From JABWBD01 sp040768665 (GTDB lineage Bacteria > Planctomycetota > Planctomycetia > Pirellulales > Thermoguttaceae): 49,687 nt of DNA. The DNA lies in assembly GCA_040768665.1 (NCBI GenBank), contig JAXGMN010000075.1, positions 1-49,687 of the forward strand. Reading direction: 5' to 3'. Position 1 is the stretch's first letter, and each line of letters starts with the position of its first letter. A program made the translations under genes and the position numbers. Under the pieces are notes generated by a model. That model had not been told where the DNA came from and searched no databases. It was given only the letters and a program-made list of their open reading frames with translations. Shown in pieces: positions 1 to 8,037 of this stretch.

Positions 1-1860
1 CGGCTTGGTCGGTCGGCCGTCGTCGCTCACCGTCCCATCGAGCGTTGCCTCGGCGGGGCTGGCCAACTCGGGCACCTCCAGCGCGTGATCGTCGCCCGCG
101 TTGACCAACGGCGCCGTATTCGCTGGCGGCTGCGGATCGGAGAATTCGACGTGAAGCAAAGCAGCGCCGGCGGCCAGACCGTCGTGGGATTCCGCGACTC
201 TCACTCCGCTGCCGGTGATGAGGATCGCCAGAGAATTGCCGCTCGTCCAACCGGGCCGATCGACGATTTCCTGGATCACCGCGGCGACATCCGGCGTTTG
301 CTCCGCAGATCCCGCCTGGACAACCGTCGTCCATGCCGCGGGCGACCACCCCACCGAAGCCGCCGTTCGCGGCCGGGAGGAAATGTCTCCGCTGGTCTGA
401 GTAAACGTTGCGGCATGATCCGCCGCCTCGCCTTGAATCAGCAGTGACGCCGGCTTGCTTTGCGTTTCGTGGGCCTGGAACTGAACATAGGCGTTATGAA
501 TGATGGCCCCGGCCGGGATCGCCACGCCGTTGAATCGCATTCCAACAATCTGGTCCTGGATTCCGTCGCGGACCAACTCCAAATCGCTGCTGTTGGTATC
601 CACCACGCCGGAGGAAAGCGCTTCCTCCGCGTCGTCCGAACTCGCAGCCACCCGAACATTCACACTCGGCGCTACGCCTTCCGCGACGACGACCATCAAC
701 TCGTCGCTGGCGGTCAGCGCCTCGTCGCCGGCCGTCAGACGCAGCACGTAAGTTCCCGCGGCCGACAAACGCACGGTGGTATCGACCGCCGACGCGTCGG
801 CAAAGATCACCGCGGCCGGTCCGCTGACCATCGTCCACTGCGTCGTTACGGCCCCGGGGGGATCGGGGAGGCCGTCGTCGAACACTGTCGCGTCCAGCCA
901 GGTCACCGCAGGGTCCGACAGGTCGAGCACGCCGATCGACTGATCTGCGCCCGCGTTGACCACCGGCGCCATGTTCTGAGCGGGCGGCAACCCGCCGATC
1001 CGCATCTCGTAAACGCGGCCGTCCGCCTCCTCGTTGGCGCCGCGGTCGGTCATATACAGCGACAGCGCACCGGCGTCGTCGTCGGGATCGGAGGTGGGAG
1101 CGAACTCCAGGCCGTAAATGTGCCCGATCGTGGGAGAGAACCCACTATAGTCGTACGATTGGACAAAAGTGCCGTCCAACGTGTACTCGAAGAGTTCATC
1201 CGAACTCGAGGACAGGAACAGGTGCCGAAGCGTGGGATGAAACGCGATTCCCTCGGGATCCGCCACACTCGAAGCGACGGAAAAATGGTACTGGAACTGC
1301 AGATTGGAATCATAAACCAAGACCAGTTCACCCGCGCCTTCCGCGACGTAAAGCAATCCCGTATACGGGTCGGACGTGATATCTTCCGGATCCCTGGCGC
1401 CGGACACGGCGTCGGACGTTTCCACGAAAGCCAGCGGGGTGTTCAGCCTGTCGTCATAGCGTTTGATGCCCCTGTCTCCCGTGTCCTGGGTGACGTAGAA
1501 GTAGCCGTCGAAGGCGTTGTACGTGATGCCGGTCGGCTCCTCGTTGTTGCTGACGATCCTTCGATACACCTGATCGCCCCGCAGCGAGATCTCGAAGATG
1601 TTCTCGTCGTTGTTCGGGACCCCCGGCGTCGTGTTGGTATTCGGATCGACCAGGAACATGTGTCCGGAAGGAGCGTGGTAGGCCAGGTCCCCCGGGTCCG
1701 GGCTGAGGTTCAATCCGCTGCCCCAGGTATCGAAGTACCGGACCAGGCTGATGTCGCCGGCCAATAGCGTCCGCTGTTCCAACATTTCCAGCGCAGCTCG
1801 CCGGGATTTTTCCGGCCTCCGTACCACCTGCCGGGAACGCTTCCGTGAAAAGAAGGCCAC
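1..1860 (-). CDS. Planctomycete surface protein with N-terminal sorting motif, beta-propeller and PKD domains (partial, C-terminus beyond window)
   Basis: An open frame runs from a GTG at 1860 off the left edge, giving 620 codons with no stop. The GTG is chosen because AGGAG (1868-1872) lies 7 nt upstream and an in-frame TAG lies 30 nt upstream. The N-terminus is basic (FFSRKRSRQ) and then reads RRAALEMLEQRTLLAG at residues 20-35. This is the planctomycete LEPR-like export/sorting motif, without a classical hydrophobic signal peptide. Residues about 38-290 read like an SdiA-regulated/NHL-type beta-propeller (GHMFLVDP, EPTGITYN, DPEGIAFHP). A PKD-like domain follows (APVVNAGADQSI to DELMVVV), then a DNRLRE/CBM-like beta domain, then the start of another PKD (NTAPLVNAGDDHAL). 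It is the last gene in the direction of the EPS operon, 93 nt after the BY-kinase-like gene. I infer an extracellular protein that may be associated with the polymer; the ligand is unknown. Confidence 0.85.
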   Translation of the reverse strand, partial: MAFFSRKRSRQVVRRPEKSRRAALEMLEQRTLLAGDISLVRYFDTWGSGLNLSPDPGDLAYHAPSGHMFLVDPNTNTTPGVPNNDENIFEISLRGDQVYRRIVSNNEEPTGITYNAFDGYFYVTQDTGDRGIKRYDDRLNTPLAFVETSDAVSGARDPEDITSDPYTGLLYVAEGAGELVLVYDSNLQFQYHFSVASSVADPEGIAFHPTLRHLFLSSSSDELFEYTLDGTFVQSYDYSGFSPTIGHIYGLEFAPTSDPDDDAGALSLYMTDRGANEEADGRVYEMRIGGLPPAQNMAPVVNAGADQSIGVLDLSDPAVTWLDATVFDDGLPDPPGAVTTQWTMVSGPAAVIFADASAVDTTVRLSAAGTYVLRLTAGDEALTASDELMVVVAEGVAPSVNVRVAASSDDAEEALSSGVVDTNSSDLELVRDGIQDQIVGMRFNGVAIPAGAIIHNAYVQFQAHETQSKPASLLIQGEAADHAATFTQTSGDISSRPRTAASVGWSPAAWTTVVQAGSAEQTPDVAAVIQEIVDRPGWTSGNSLAILITGSGVRVAESHDGLAAGAALLHVEFSDPQPPANTAPLVNAGDDHALEVPELASPAEATLDGTVSDDGRPTKP

Positions 1861-1867
1861 GTTAATG

Positions 1868-1872
1868 CTCCT
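1868..1872 (-). promoter_or_regulatory. Ribosome binding site deciding a GTG start
   Basis: AGGAG on the minus strand, 7 nt before the GTG at 1860. It fixes the start of the surface protein, which has no ATG upstream of its sorting motif. Confidence 0.6.
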
Positions 1873-1953
1873 GCACTCGACCGGCCGCTACGTCAACGGC
1901 GTCACAGCGCCTTTCCCGGCTATCAACCCAGTTCCCTCGCCCGATTCGCCGCA

Positions 1954-4218
1954 CTACAGGTCTCGCGAGGCAAATGCGTACTCCTGGTGACGAACCGCGT
2001 AGCCGTGATTGCGATTGCCACGTGGCGCTGGACTGTTGACCACAACGCCGATCAGCGGGGCCTGCTGGTCGGTGAGCGTCTGGACCGCCTGTTCCGCCGC
2101 CGGCCGGGCGTTTTTCGTGTTTTGCAGCGTAAGCACGACGACGTCTACGTGGTGGGCCACGGTGCATGCGTCGCTCGGCCCCAGCACCGGCGGGGTATCG
2201 ATCAGCACAAAGTCAAACTGGCTTCGCAGCCGTTCGAGAAGTCGCTTGAAGTTGTCCGACCCAAGCAGTTCGCCCGAATCGGACGTTGCCGTTTCGCACG
2301 GAAGGACGCTGAGGTTGTCCACGTTCGTGCTCTGGACCGCTTCCGGAAGATCCGCCAGGCCGGTGAGCACCGACATCATTCCCACCTCACGCGACACGCC
2401 GAAAACCTCGTGAAGCGACGGTCGGCGCAGATCGGCATCCACCACGACGACACGGCGGCCCGCCTGGGCAATGGAAACGGCCAGGTTCGCGGCAACCGTG
2501 CTCGCTCCGTCGCCCCGGTGCGGACTCGTGATCTGGACCACCGACTTCGGTCGACCGTTCCCGTTGAACGAGAGCATCGATCGCACGCGCCGATACGCCT
2601 CCGACTCCGTCGAATCCGGGACGAAGAAGGTCCCCAGGACCGAGGAGAGCGCCGCCGGGCTCCCCACGGTTTGCCGTCTCTTGCGGCGGGGCACCCGGCA
2701 GTAGTCGGTGTGGCCGATCACGGGCACGCGGAGCCGCTCGCGGACTTCCGCGGGCGTGCGGAAGCTCTGGTCTCGGACCTCGGCGGAGTAGGCCAGGCAG
2801 CCGCCGACGAGCACTCCAAGGAATGTCGCAATCGGAAAAACGAGCCATGGCAAAGGCGCCACCAGCAGCCCCACGGCCGCCGGGGAGATGACTTGAGCGT
2901 GGTACACGTCCGAATCGTGGATCGCACCGAAGCTTTGAACCTGCTGGGCAATCTGCTGCTCGAGTTGCTCGGCGCCGGCGATCTTGCCGCGCAGCGCCTC
3001 CATGTCTTCGTTCAGATCATTGATCTTGCGTGCCCGCTGCTGTTCTTGCCCCGCCAGATCGGAAAGGCTCCGCTCGAGCTCGGTGGCAACCTGCAGATCT
3101 TTCTCGAGGGCCATGAAGTAGGCTTTGACCGGATCGGCCTCCCGAACTTCGGTAATCGTGCGGCTCACCGCGGTGGCGTCGGTCTGCTCCTTCTCTTCCT
3201 GCCGGAGAAGCATTTGCTCGGTCATGGCGAGTTGGTCGCGTAGCGCCCGGACTTGCGGGTGCGCGGGGCCGTACGAGGGCGGAAGCGACTGCTCCCGCAG
3301 CTTCAACGAAAGCAGCTCCGCGCGCAAGTTTGCATCGATTCTCTGGTTATCCCTGGACTCTTGCGCGACCGGAGTACGCCAGATTTCGGACCAGTGCAGA
3401 ATAATCTGTGCCAATTCGGCGTGGCTGGCTCCCTTTTCCTTGACCTCCCTGAGGGCTGCCAGCCGCTGTTGGAGCTCCGTTCGCCGGACGTTCTGCGCCA
3501 ACCGCTCCGCCTCGAGCTGGGCAAGCCGTTGTTCGGACAGGTTGACGCCGTCCTTGCCGGTCCATTCCTCCGCGGGCGTCGTCTCGCGAAGCCCTTGATA
3601 GGACTCCTGAGTCTCCGCAATGCTCTCTTGAACGTCGTCCTTCCACTGATTGAAAATCTTTTGGATCTCGGCCACGGCGCCGGTCTGGGTATCCTCCAGA
3701 TAGGCCTGGTAGCTGTCGACGATCGCTTCCAAGACCACCTTACACTCTTCCTGCACGGTGCAACGGTAGGTCAGTGTCAGCAGTGCGTGTCTCGATTGAA
3801 TGTCCGACTCCTGAACGACTCGGAGTTCTTCGATGATCGCTCTTGTGGGATCTTCCTCCGACTCGAGCGACTCCAGCCGCGCAAGCTGGTTGCGCTGGAC
3901 GGCCCTGCCGACGATGAGCGGACTGCTCAACAGGGCCTTCTGTGCCGACAAGTAGTCGTCGAATTCCGGGAACTGCGGACTTACGCCCGCGACACGTGAT
4001 TCGGGCACCTTTCTTTTGACCACCAGGAGCTGCATTTGCGACTCGTACGTGGGTGTCCAATGTTCCCAGCAGAACGCGCCGGCCACCAGGCCGAGCAACA
4101 AGCCCAGCAGCACGCGCCCTTTGCGCCGCCAAGCGCCTCGGAAGACGTCGGCGTATAGCAGCCCGCTCGGCACATCGCCGTTCGACAACACTTCGCCGTT
4201 CTGATTGTGCTGGATCAT
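1954..4218 (-). CDS. Wzz/GumC-type chain-length determinant fused to a BY-kinase-like ATPase domain
   Basis: A 754-residue protein of the polysaccharide co-polymerase/tyrosine autokinase family, which controls EPS polymerisation and export at the inner membrane. A transmembrane helix lies at about 33-52 (RVLLGLLLGLVAGAF). A long coiled-coil periplasmic part spans about 230-425 and a second transmembrane helix about 447-472. The cytoplasmic MinD/ParA-like domain has Walker A' VVVVDADLRRP (590-600) and Walker B FVLIDTPP (670-677). The Walker A loop reads SPHRGDGAST (565-574), with Ala where kinases carry the catalytic Lys. The C-terminal tail has only two tyrosines (740, 747) instead of a Tyr cluster. 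The ATG at 4218 is preferred to an upstream in-frame ATG at 4296 because AAGGAGGAG lies 6 nt before it. Membership of the family is secure; autokinase activity is doubtful. Confidence 0.92.
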   Translation of the reverse strand: MIQHNQNGEVLSNGDVPSGLLYADVFRGAWRRKGRVLLGLLLGLVAGAFCWEHWTPTYESQMQLLVVKRKVPESRVAGVSPQFPEFDDYLSAQKALLSSPLIVGRAVQRNQLARLESLESEEDPTRAIIEELRVVQESDIQSRHALLTLTYRCTVQEECKVVLEAIVDSYQAYLEDTQTGAVAEIQKIFNQWKDDVQESIAETQESYQGLRETTPAEEWTGKDGVNLSEQRLAQLEAERLAQNVRRTELQQRLAALREVKEKGASHAELAQIILHWSEIWRTPVAQESRDNQRIDANLRAELLSLKLREQSLPPSYGPAHPQVRALRDQLAMTEQMLLRQEEKEQTDATAVSRTITEVREADPVKAYFMALEKDLQVATELERSLSDLAGQEQQRARKINDLNEDMEALRGKIAGAEQLEQQIAQQVQSFGAIHDSDVYHAQVISPAAVGLLVAPLPWLVFPIATFLGVLVGGCLAYSAEVRDQSFRTPAEVRERLRVPVIGHTDYCRVPRRKRRQTVGSPAALSSVLGTFFVPDSTESEAYRRVRSMLSFNGNGRPKSVVQITSPHRGDGASTVAANLAVSIAQAGRRVVVVDADLRRPSLHEVFGVSREVGMMSVLTGLADLPEAVQSTNVDNLSVLPCETATSDSGELLGSDNFKRLLERLRSQFDFVLIDTPPVLGPSDACTVAHHVDVVVLTLQNTKNARPAAEQAVQTLTDQQAPLIGVVVNSPAPRGNRNHGYAVRHQEYAFASRDL

Positions 4219-4224
4219 CTCAAT

Positions 4225-4233
4225 CTCCTCCTT
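4225..4233 (-). promoter_or_regulatory. Strong Shine-Dalgarno for the Wzz/BY-kinase gene
   Basis: AAGGAGGAG on the minus strand, 6 nt before the ATG at 4218. It decides against the in-frame ATG at 4296, which would overlap non-coding repeat-rich DNA. Confidence 0.65.
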
Positions 4234-4360
4234 TCTTCCCGGCCAATGCGGCAGGAAGAAGCCTCGCGATTCGTGAATGTAGAAAGGCCCTAACAAGAAC
4301 GCGACTGCTCGAAGCCGAACATTGCCAAGACGCGCAGAACAGGCGTTCCAGCCTGGTGCT

Positions 4361-4499
4361 TGTCCCTGTGTAACCGTTCACGGGGCGGAAGAGAGGGGGA
4401 CAGGTCCCTGTTTTCGGCCAACGTTCTTGGAACCAAAATACATCAACGGGCCGAAAAATGGACCAGTCCCCGCCCGCCCCGTGAACGGTTACTGTCCCT
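4361..4499. repeat. Nested palindromic intergenic element, family 'GGGGACAG...CTGTCCCC'
   Basis: This element fills most of the 317-nt gap 4219-4535. The outer arms are a perfect 19-bp inverted repeat, GTAACCGTTCACGGGGCGG at 4370-4388 and its complement at 4474-4492. The inner arms are imperfect: 4396-4419 begins GGGGACAGGTCC and ends TTTTCGGCC, and 4449-4471 begins GGCCGAAAAATGG and ends AGTCCCC. The direct repeat TGTCCCTGT flanks the outer arms (from 4361 and from 4493). It resembles REP/MITE-type non-autonomous repeats. No ORF lies in it. A related copy lies at 5488-5573. Confidence 0.75.
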
Positions 4500-4535
4500 G
4501 TTTTGTCAGCGTCTCGTATCGTCATACCGTCCCCT

Positions 4536-5393
4536 TCAACCCGCTCTGGATCCGGCGGTAGACGCCAACGAACGCTTCGCCGGACCGTGGTCGCCATCGA
4601 CCCACGCCCGGAGATCTGCGCCGGCGCCGCACGCTTCGCGGGTATCGCCGCGAGCGAGCAATGCGTCGTCGACAACGCTGGGAACCTGACGAGCGAGACC
4701 CAGAATACCGACGAGGGGAAGCTTCAGTATGCGACCGGCGGTGCAGACGATGATTCGGACATCGAAAAACCATCCGGCCCGCTGGATGTATTCCAGGTCG
4801 AGCAGGAGCTTCCTGCGAACGTCGTTGGTATCGGAATCCGGTGGAAGATTGAGCTGCGCCAGGCCCGTGATGCCGGGGGGAACACTCAAGCGGCTGCCGT
4901 ACCTGGGGATCTCGTCGCTCAGGATGCTCACGAACTCAGGGCGCTCGGGACGCGGCCCTACGAGCGACATGTCGCCCTTGAGCACGTTGAGAAGTTGCGG
5001 GAACTCATCCAAATGGGTCCTGCGGAGCCAGCGGCCCAGCCAGGTCACTCGGGGATCGTCCCGTTTGCTCCACACGGCTCCGGTGCCCGATTCCGCGTTG
5101 CTCGTCATCGTCCGGATTTTGTACAACGTGAAAACGCGGCCATCTTTGCCGACCCGCGTTTGGCGGTAAATCCCGGGGCCGCGCGAGGTGAGCCGCACCA
5201 AGAGCATAAGAAGAGCGATAATCGGAAGACCGGGAACCAGAAGTGCGACCGCCAGGCCGCGGTCCACGACGGACTTCCATCGGAAGTAATCCGACTGCTT
5301 GACCCCGGCATTCGCCGGATCTTGTACAAACACGCCCGAACCGCGGATGTAGTGCGGAGCCAGTGTCGTGCTTGCATCCATCGATATCGCCAT
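4536..5393 (-). CDS. Polyprenyl-phosphate sugar-1-phosphate transferase (bacterial sugar transferase family)
   Basis: A 285-residue member of the WbaP/PssY-type transferase family. These enzymes start repeat-unit assembly by moving a sugar-1-phosphate from a nucleotide sugar to undecaprenyl phosphate at the inner membrane. There is one hydrophobic helix (VVDRGLAVALLVPGLPIIA, about 42-60). The family motifs follow in order: GPGIYRQTRVGKDG, LYKIRTM, DPRVTWLGRWLRRTHLDEFP, LNVLKGDMSLVGPRPERPEF and PGITGLAQLN. The N-terminal four-helix/CoA-binding-like domain of long family members is absent. The final ~75 residues go beyond the conserved core. The start at 5393 has AGGAG 8 nt upstream. The donor sugar cannot be read from sequence. 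Confidence 0.93.
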   Translation of the reverse strand: MAISMDASTTLAPHYIRGSGVFVQDPANAGVKQSDYFRWKSVVDRGLAVALLVPGLPIIALLMLLVRLTSRGPGIYRQTRVGKDGRVFTLYKIRTMTSNAESGTGAVWSKRDDPRVTWLGRWLRRTHLDEFPQLLNVLKGDMSLVGPRPERPEFVSILSDEIPRYGSRLSVPPGITGLAQLNLPPDSDTNDVRRKLLLDLEYIQRAGWFFDVRIIVCTAGRILKLPLVGILGLARQVPSVVDDALLARGDTREACGAGADLRAWVDGDHGPAKRSLASTAGSRAG

Positions 5394-5427
5394 GCCACAA
5401 ACTCCTTTCGGAAGAGGTCTTCTTCAG

Positions 5428-7122
5428 TCAACGAATCAATCGAACCGGTGGATCACAGGTCACGGCCAGGCCGGCCGACTCGGACCCTATCCCAAAACCT
5501 CGCGAGGAGGGGACAGGCACATTCTGCTCCGAAGACTCCGCAAAATGAGCCAGTCCCCCATGGTTTTGGGATATGCTCTCGACGGCCGGGGCGTCGTCGA
5601 ATACTTGCGGCTTCTCCTCAGCGGAAGTTCGGGACGGCCGCAAACGACTGCAGAATTGGTTCAGTACACGCGCGCCGTCCTCTCCCAGGAGAAACTCCGG
5701 CCTCGTAATGGTCAGCAGGAGAGGGACGCTCGCGACCGCCAATGTGCCCGGCAACACAACCAGCGGGGACAGCCCGCGGCTCCGCAGCACGCCAGCGGCT
5801 GTCCAGGCCGCCAGGCCGACCAATGTCGTCAATCCGAGGCTGGGCAGGTGCGCCGTCAGGAAGGCCGACCATGTCCCACGGGTGATGTTCAGAGCGAATT
5901 GCGCCATGACCAGGTAATGGATGGAAACCGCCGCCAGCACGCCCATGGCAGCTCCGCCGATGCCCCAATGTTGCCCGACCCACGTTCCCAAAACCATCAG
6001 AGTTGCGTACAGCCCTTGCCGCCAGGCGCCGTGATAGACCCGTCCCGATGCGCGGATCACCGAATCGCTGAGCCGATGGCCGCTTTGCAGGACGATCCCG
6101 ATTGCCAGGATCCGGCCTGGCAACACGGCTCCCGACCACCCCGGGCCGAGCAGCAAGGCGACCACTTCCGGCGTCAGGATGCAGAGCACCACGCTGGCGG
6201 GCAAAACGACAATCGCCGTCAGAAGAATGCCTCGACGATAGGCGTCGCCCAGCCGGATCGGGTCCGATTGCATGGTCGACATCGTCGAAAAGAGCACCTT
6301 GTCCCGGGCGAGGCAAAACAGGGCGACCGGACTGATCATCATCTGATGGGCCCGACCGTAGATCCCCAACGCGGCCGCCCCGAGCCAACGCCCGACGACC
6401 AGGTTGTCGGCCTGGCCTGCCAGGTACGCAAATACGTGCGCGCCGGTCTGCCCCGTGCCGAAGTAGACGAGTTCGTATACCGCTTGTTGATCCAAGCACG
6501 GCATGATTGAATGCGGCCGCGCGATGACAAGGAAGATCGTTCTGAACGTGGTTTGCGCAATCTGGGCGCCGACCAGCGACCAGACGCCGTACCCGGCCAA
6601 CGCGAGAGAAATACCTGTCACCCCGGGGCCCAGCGCCACGGATGCCATTTCGGCAAAAGCGATACGCCGGAACTTCAACTCGCGTTGCAGGAGGGAATCC
6701 GCTACGACCGACAGCGCCTGCACCGGGAAGATCAGCGATATGACCTCGAGCACTGCTCGAAGCTCCTCGATCCGGAAGAAGGCTGCTATTGCCGGCGCAG
6801 CAAGCCACACCAGCCCCGCGAACGCCATTCCAAAGAGGACCGACAGGAAAAAGCCCGTCTGCACGTGCGCTGTCCTAAGCTCCTCGCGCTGGATGATCGC
6901 CGCGCCCACCCCGAGCTGGGAAAACATGTTGGAAATCCGCACCACGATTAGCGCCGCGGCAAGGATGCCAAAATCCTCCGGCGTCAGCAGGCGCGCCAGC
7001 ACCACCAGCACCAGCATGTACAGCACCGTGCGGCCTGCGGCGCCCGTGAACGACCAGAGGAGCCCTTTGGCAACACGATGGCCCAACATCAGCGATCCGT
7101 CGTTCTTCCCGGGTTGGGACAT
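5428..7122 (-). CDS. Lipopolysaccharide/EPS flippase (Wzx/oligosaccharide flippase family)
   Basis: A 564-residue multi-helix membrane protein of the MOP/oligosaccharide flippase family, expected to turn lipid-linked repeat units across the inner membrane. It starts with the typical GLLWSFTGAAGRTVLYMLVL helix. The family-typical segment ARLLTPEDFGILAAALIV follows, then about a dozen hydrophobic segments to about residue 475. Start: AAGGAG lies 4 nt before the ATG at 7122. The stop of the deacetylase gene lies 9 nt upstream. The last ~50 residues are unlike a flippase, and residues 517-545 are the translation of a palindromic repeat (5488-5573). The natural C-terminus therefore probably lay near residue 510. 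Confidence 0.92.
   Translation of the reverse strand: MSQPGKNDGSLMLGHRVAKGLLWSFTGAAGRTVLYMLVLVVLARLLTPEDFGILAAALIVVRISNMFSQLGVGAAIIQREELRTAHVQTGFFLSVLFGMAFAGLVWLAAPAIAAFFRIEELRAVLEVISLIFPVQALSVVADSLLQRELKFRRIAFAEMASVALGPGVTGISLALAGYGVWSLVGAQIAQTTFRTIFLVIARPHSIMPCLDQQAVYELVYFGTGQTGAHVFAYLAGQADNLVVGRWLGAAALGIYGRAHQMMISPVALFCLARDKVLFSTMSTMQSDPIRLGDAYRRGILLTAIVVLPASVVLCILTPEVVALLLGPGWSGAVLPGRILAIGIVLQSGHRLSDSVIRASGRVYHGAWRQGLYATLMVLGTWVGQHWGIGGAAMGVLAAVSIHYLVMAQFALNITRGTWSAFLTAHLPSLGLTTLVGLAAWTAAGVLRSRGLSPLVVLPGTLAVASVPLLLTITRPEFLLGEDGARVLNQFCSRLRPSRTSAEEKPQVFDDAPAVESISQNHGGLAHFAESSEQNVPVPSSRGFGIGSESAGLAVTCDPPVRLIR
5488..5573. repeat. Nested palindromic element inside the flippase 3' end
   Basis: Outer arms TATCCCAAAACC (5488-5499) and GGTTTTGGGATA (5562-5573) are perfect complements. 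Inner arms GGGGACAGGCACATTCTGC (5509-5527) and GCAAAATGAGCCAGTCCCC (5540-5558) pair with few mismatches. The layout matches the element at 4361-4499: an outer arm, then a GGGGAC..GG..C inner arm. Here it lies within a reading frame and adds about 29 residues to the flippase. Confidence 0.7.
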
Positions 7123-7131
7123 GGTACTCCT

Positions 7132-8025
7132 TCAGCGTAGGGATACGTGTTTCTCATAAGACGACACCGATTCCGATGACTCGCCGTTCAAATAGTCGCC
7201 GAGGACCTCGCAGACCGGCCCGAATCGAAATTCTTCCAGCAACTCAGCCAGACGAATCTCGGTCTCAAACAGATTGACATAATGGCGAAAGCGAGAGAGG
7301 AAGGGCGCATTGGGCATTCGAGGTTGGTCCGGATCGAACTCCCACGGATGAAAGTACGTCACTGCCGGATGCCCTTGCGCGTTGAGGCGGCGAATCGCCC
7401 ACCGCGTGAGCCAGAGAGGATAGAGCCGAAAATATCCCCCGCCCGCCACCGGCACATTCTGGTTCCCCACCCGTATCGTGCTTACCGGCAACTCCCATAC
7501 GCCGCTTTCGGTTCTATTGGCGAACCGATCCGCATCGCTGATGCCGTAGCGGTCGTGGGCGGCCAGCGGAAAAATGCTCGAGTCGTAAAGGATTCCGTGA
7601 TCCCGCAGGATATCCAGGGCCCACAACGATTGCTTCGTGATGGAAAAAGCAGGCGCGCGATACCCGGCCGGATGCAGGCCGTCCAGCGCCCGCCCGATTG
7701 CCTCGAACGATTGTCGCAGGTCCGCAGTGAACTCCTCGCGCGTCTGGCGATAGATCAGCTCGTGCCAATACCCGTGCGTCGCGATCTCGTGGCCGCTTGC
7801 GGCGATCTCCTGCACCAGTTCAGGATGCCGGTCGGCAACCCAGCCCAATACGAAGAACGTCGCGTGCACGCCCGACTCTTCAAGCAGACGGAGAATGCGT
7901 TGCGTGTTGAAAACAACCCGGCTGGGATACCGATCCCAGGCGGAGCGATCCACCACCGTCTCGAAGGCATGGACCTGGAAATGCTCTTCGACGTCAATCG
8001 TCAAGGCATTGAGTACCGACTTCAT
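7132..8025 (-). CDS. XrtA/PEP-CTERM-type polysaccharide deacetylase (NodB fold with DUF3473-like C-terminus)
   Basis: A 297-residue carbohydrate esterase family 4 protein of the kind found in exosortase-associated EPS loci. It would remove N-acetyl groups from the polymer. The NodB motifs are visible: ALTIDVEEHF (catalytic/metal Asp11), HEIATHGYWH (metal His84 and His88) and GYRAPAFS (Arg123). The exosortase-type C-terminal part follows (SIFPLAAHDRYG, GGGYFRLYPL, TYFHPWEFDP with His226). No signal peptide is seen, which is usual for this subgroup. The start at 8025 has GGAG 9 nt upstream, and the stop of the acyltransferase lies 12 nt before it. Its presence suggests that the host has an exosortase system, although none is encoded in the window. 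Confidence 0.93.
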   Translation of the reverse strand: MKSVLNALTIDVEEHFQVHAFETVVDRSAWDRYPSRVVFNTQRILRLLEESGVHATFFVLGWVADRHPELVQEIAASGHEIATHGYWHELIYRQTREEFTADLRQSFEAIGRALDGLHPAGYRAPAFSITKQSLWALDILRDHGILYDSSIFPLAAHDRYGISDADRFANRTESGVWELPVSTIRVGNQNVPVAGGGYFRLYPLWLTRWAIRRLNAQGHPAVTYFHPWEFDPDQPRMPNAPFLSRFRHYVNLFETEIRLAELLEEFRFGPVCEVLGDYLNGESSESVSSYEKHVSLR

Positions 8026-8037
8026 GGCATCAGCTCC

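Noticed and set aside
460..1767. Plus-strand frame of 435 codons
   Set aside because: It is antisense to the surface protein, whose frame has the sorting motif, propeller and PKD pattern. The plus-strand product is Arg/Val-rich with no domain.
1987..3243. Plus-strand frame of 418 codons
   Set aside because: It is antisense to the Wzz/BY-kinase gene; the kinase motifs on the minus strand are decisive.
4220..4675. Frames of 79-151 codons in the gap before the Wzz/BY-kinase gene
   Set aside because: They read through the palindromic repeat element and into the sugar-transferase gene, and have no ribosome binding site or domain.
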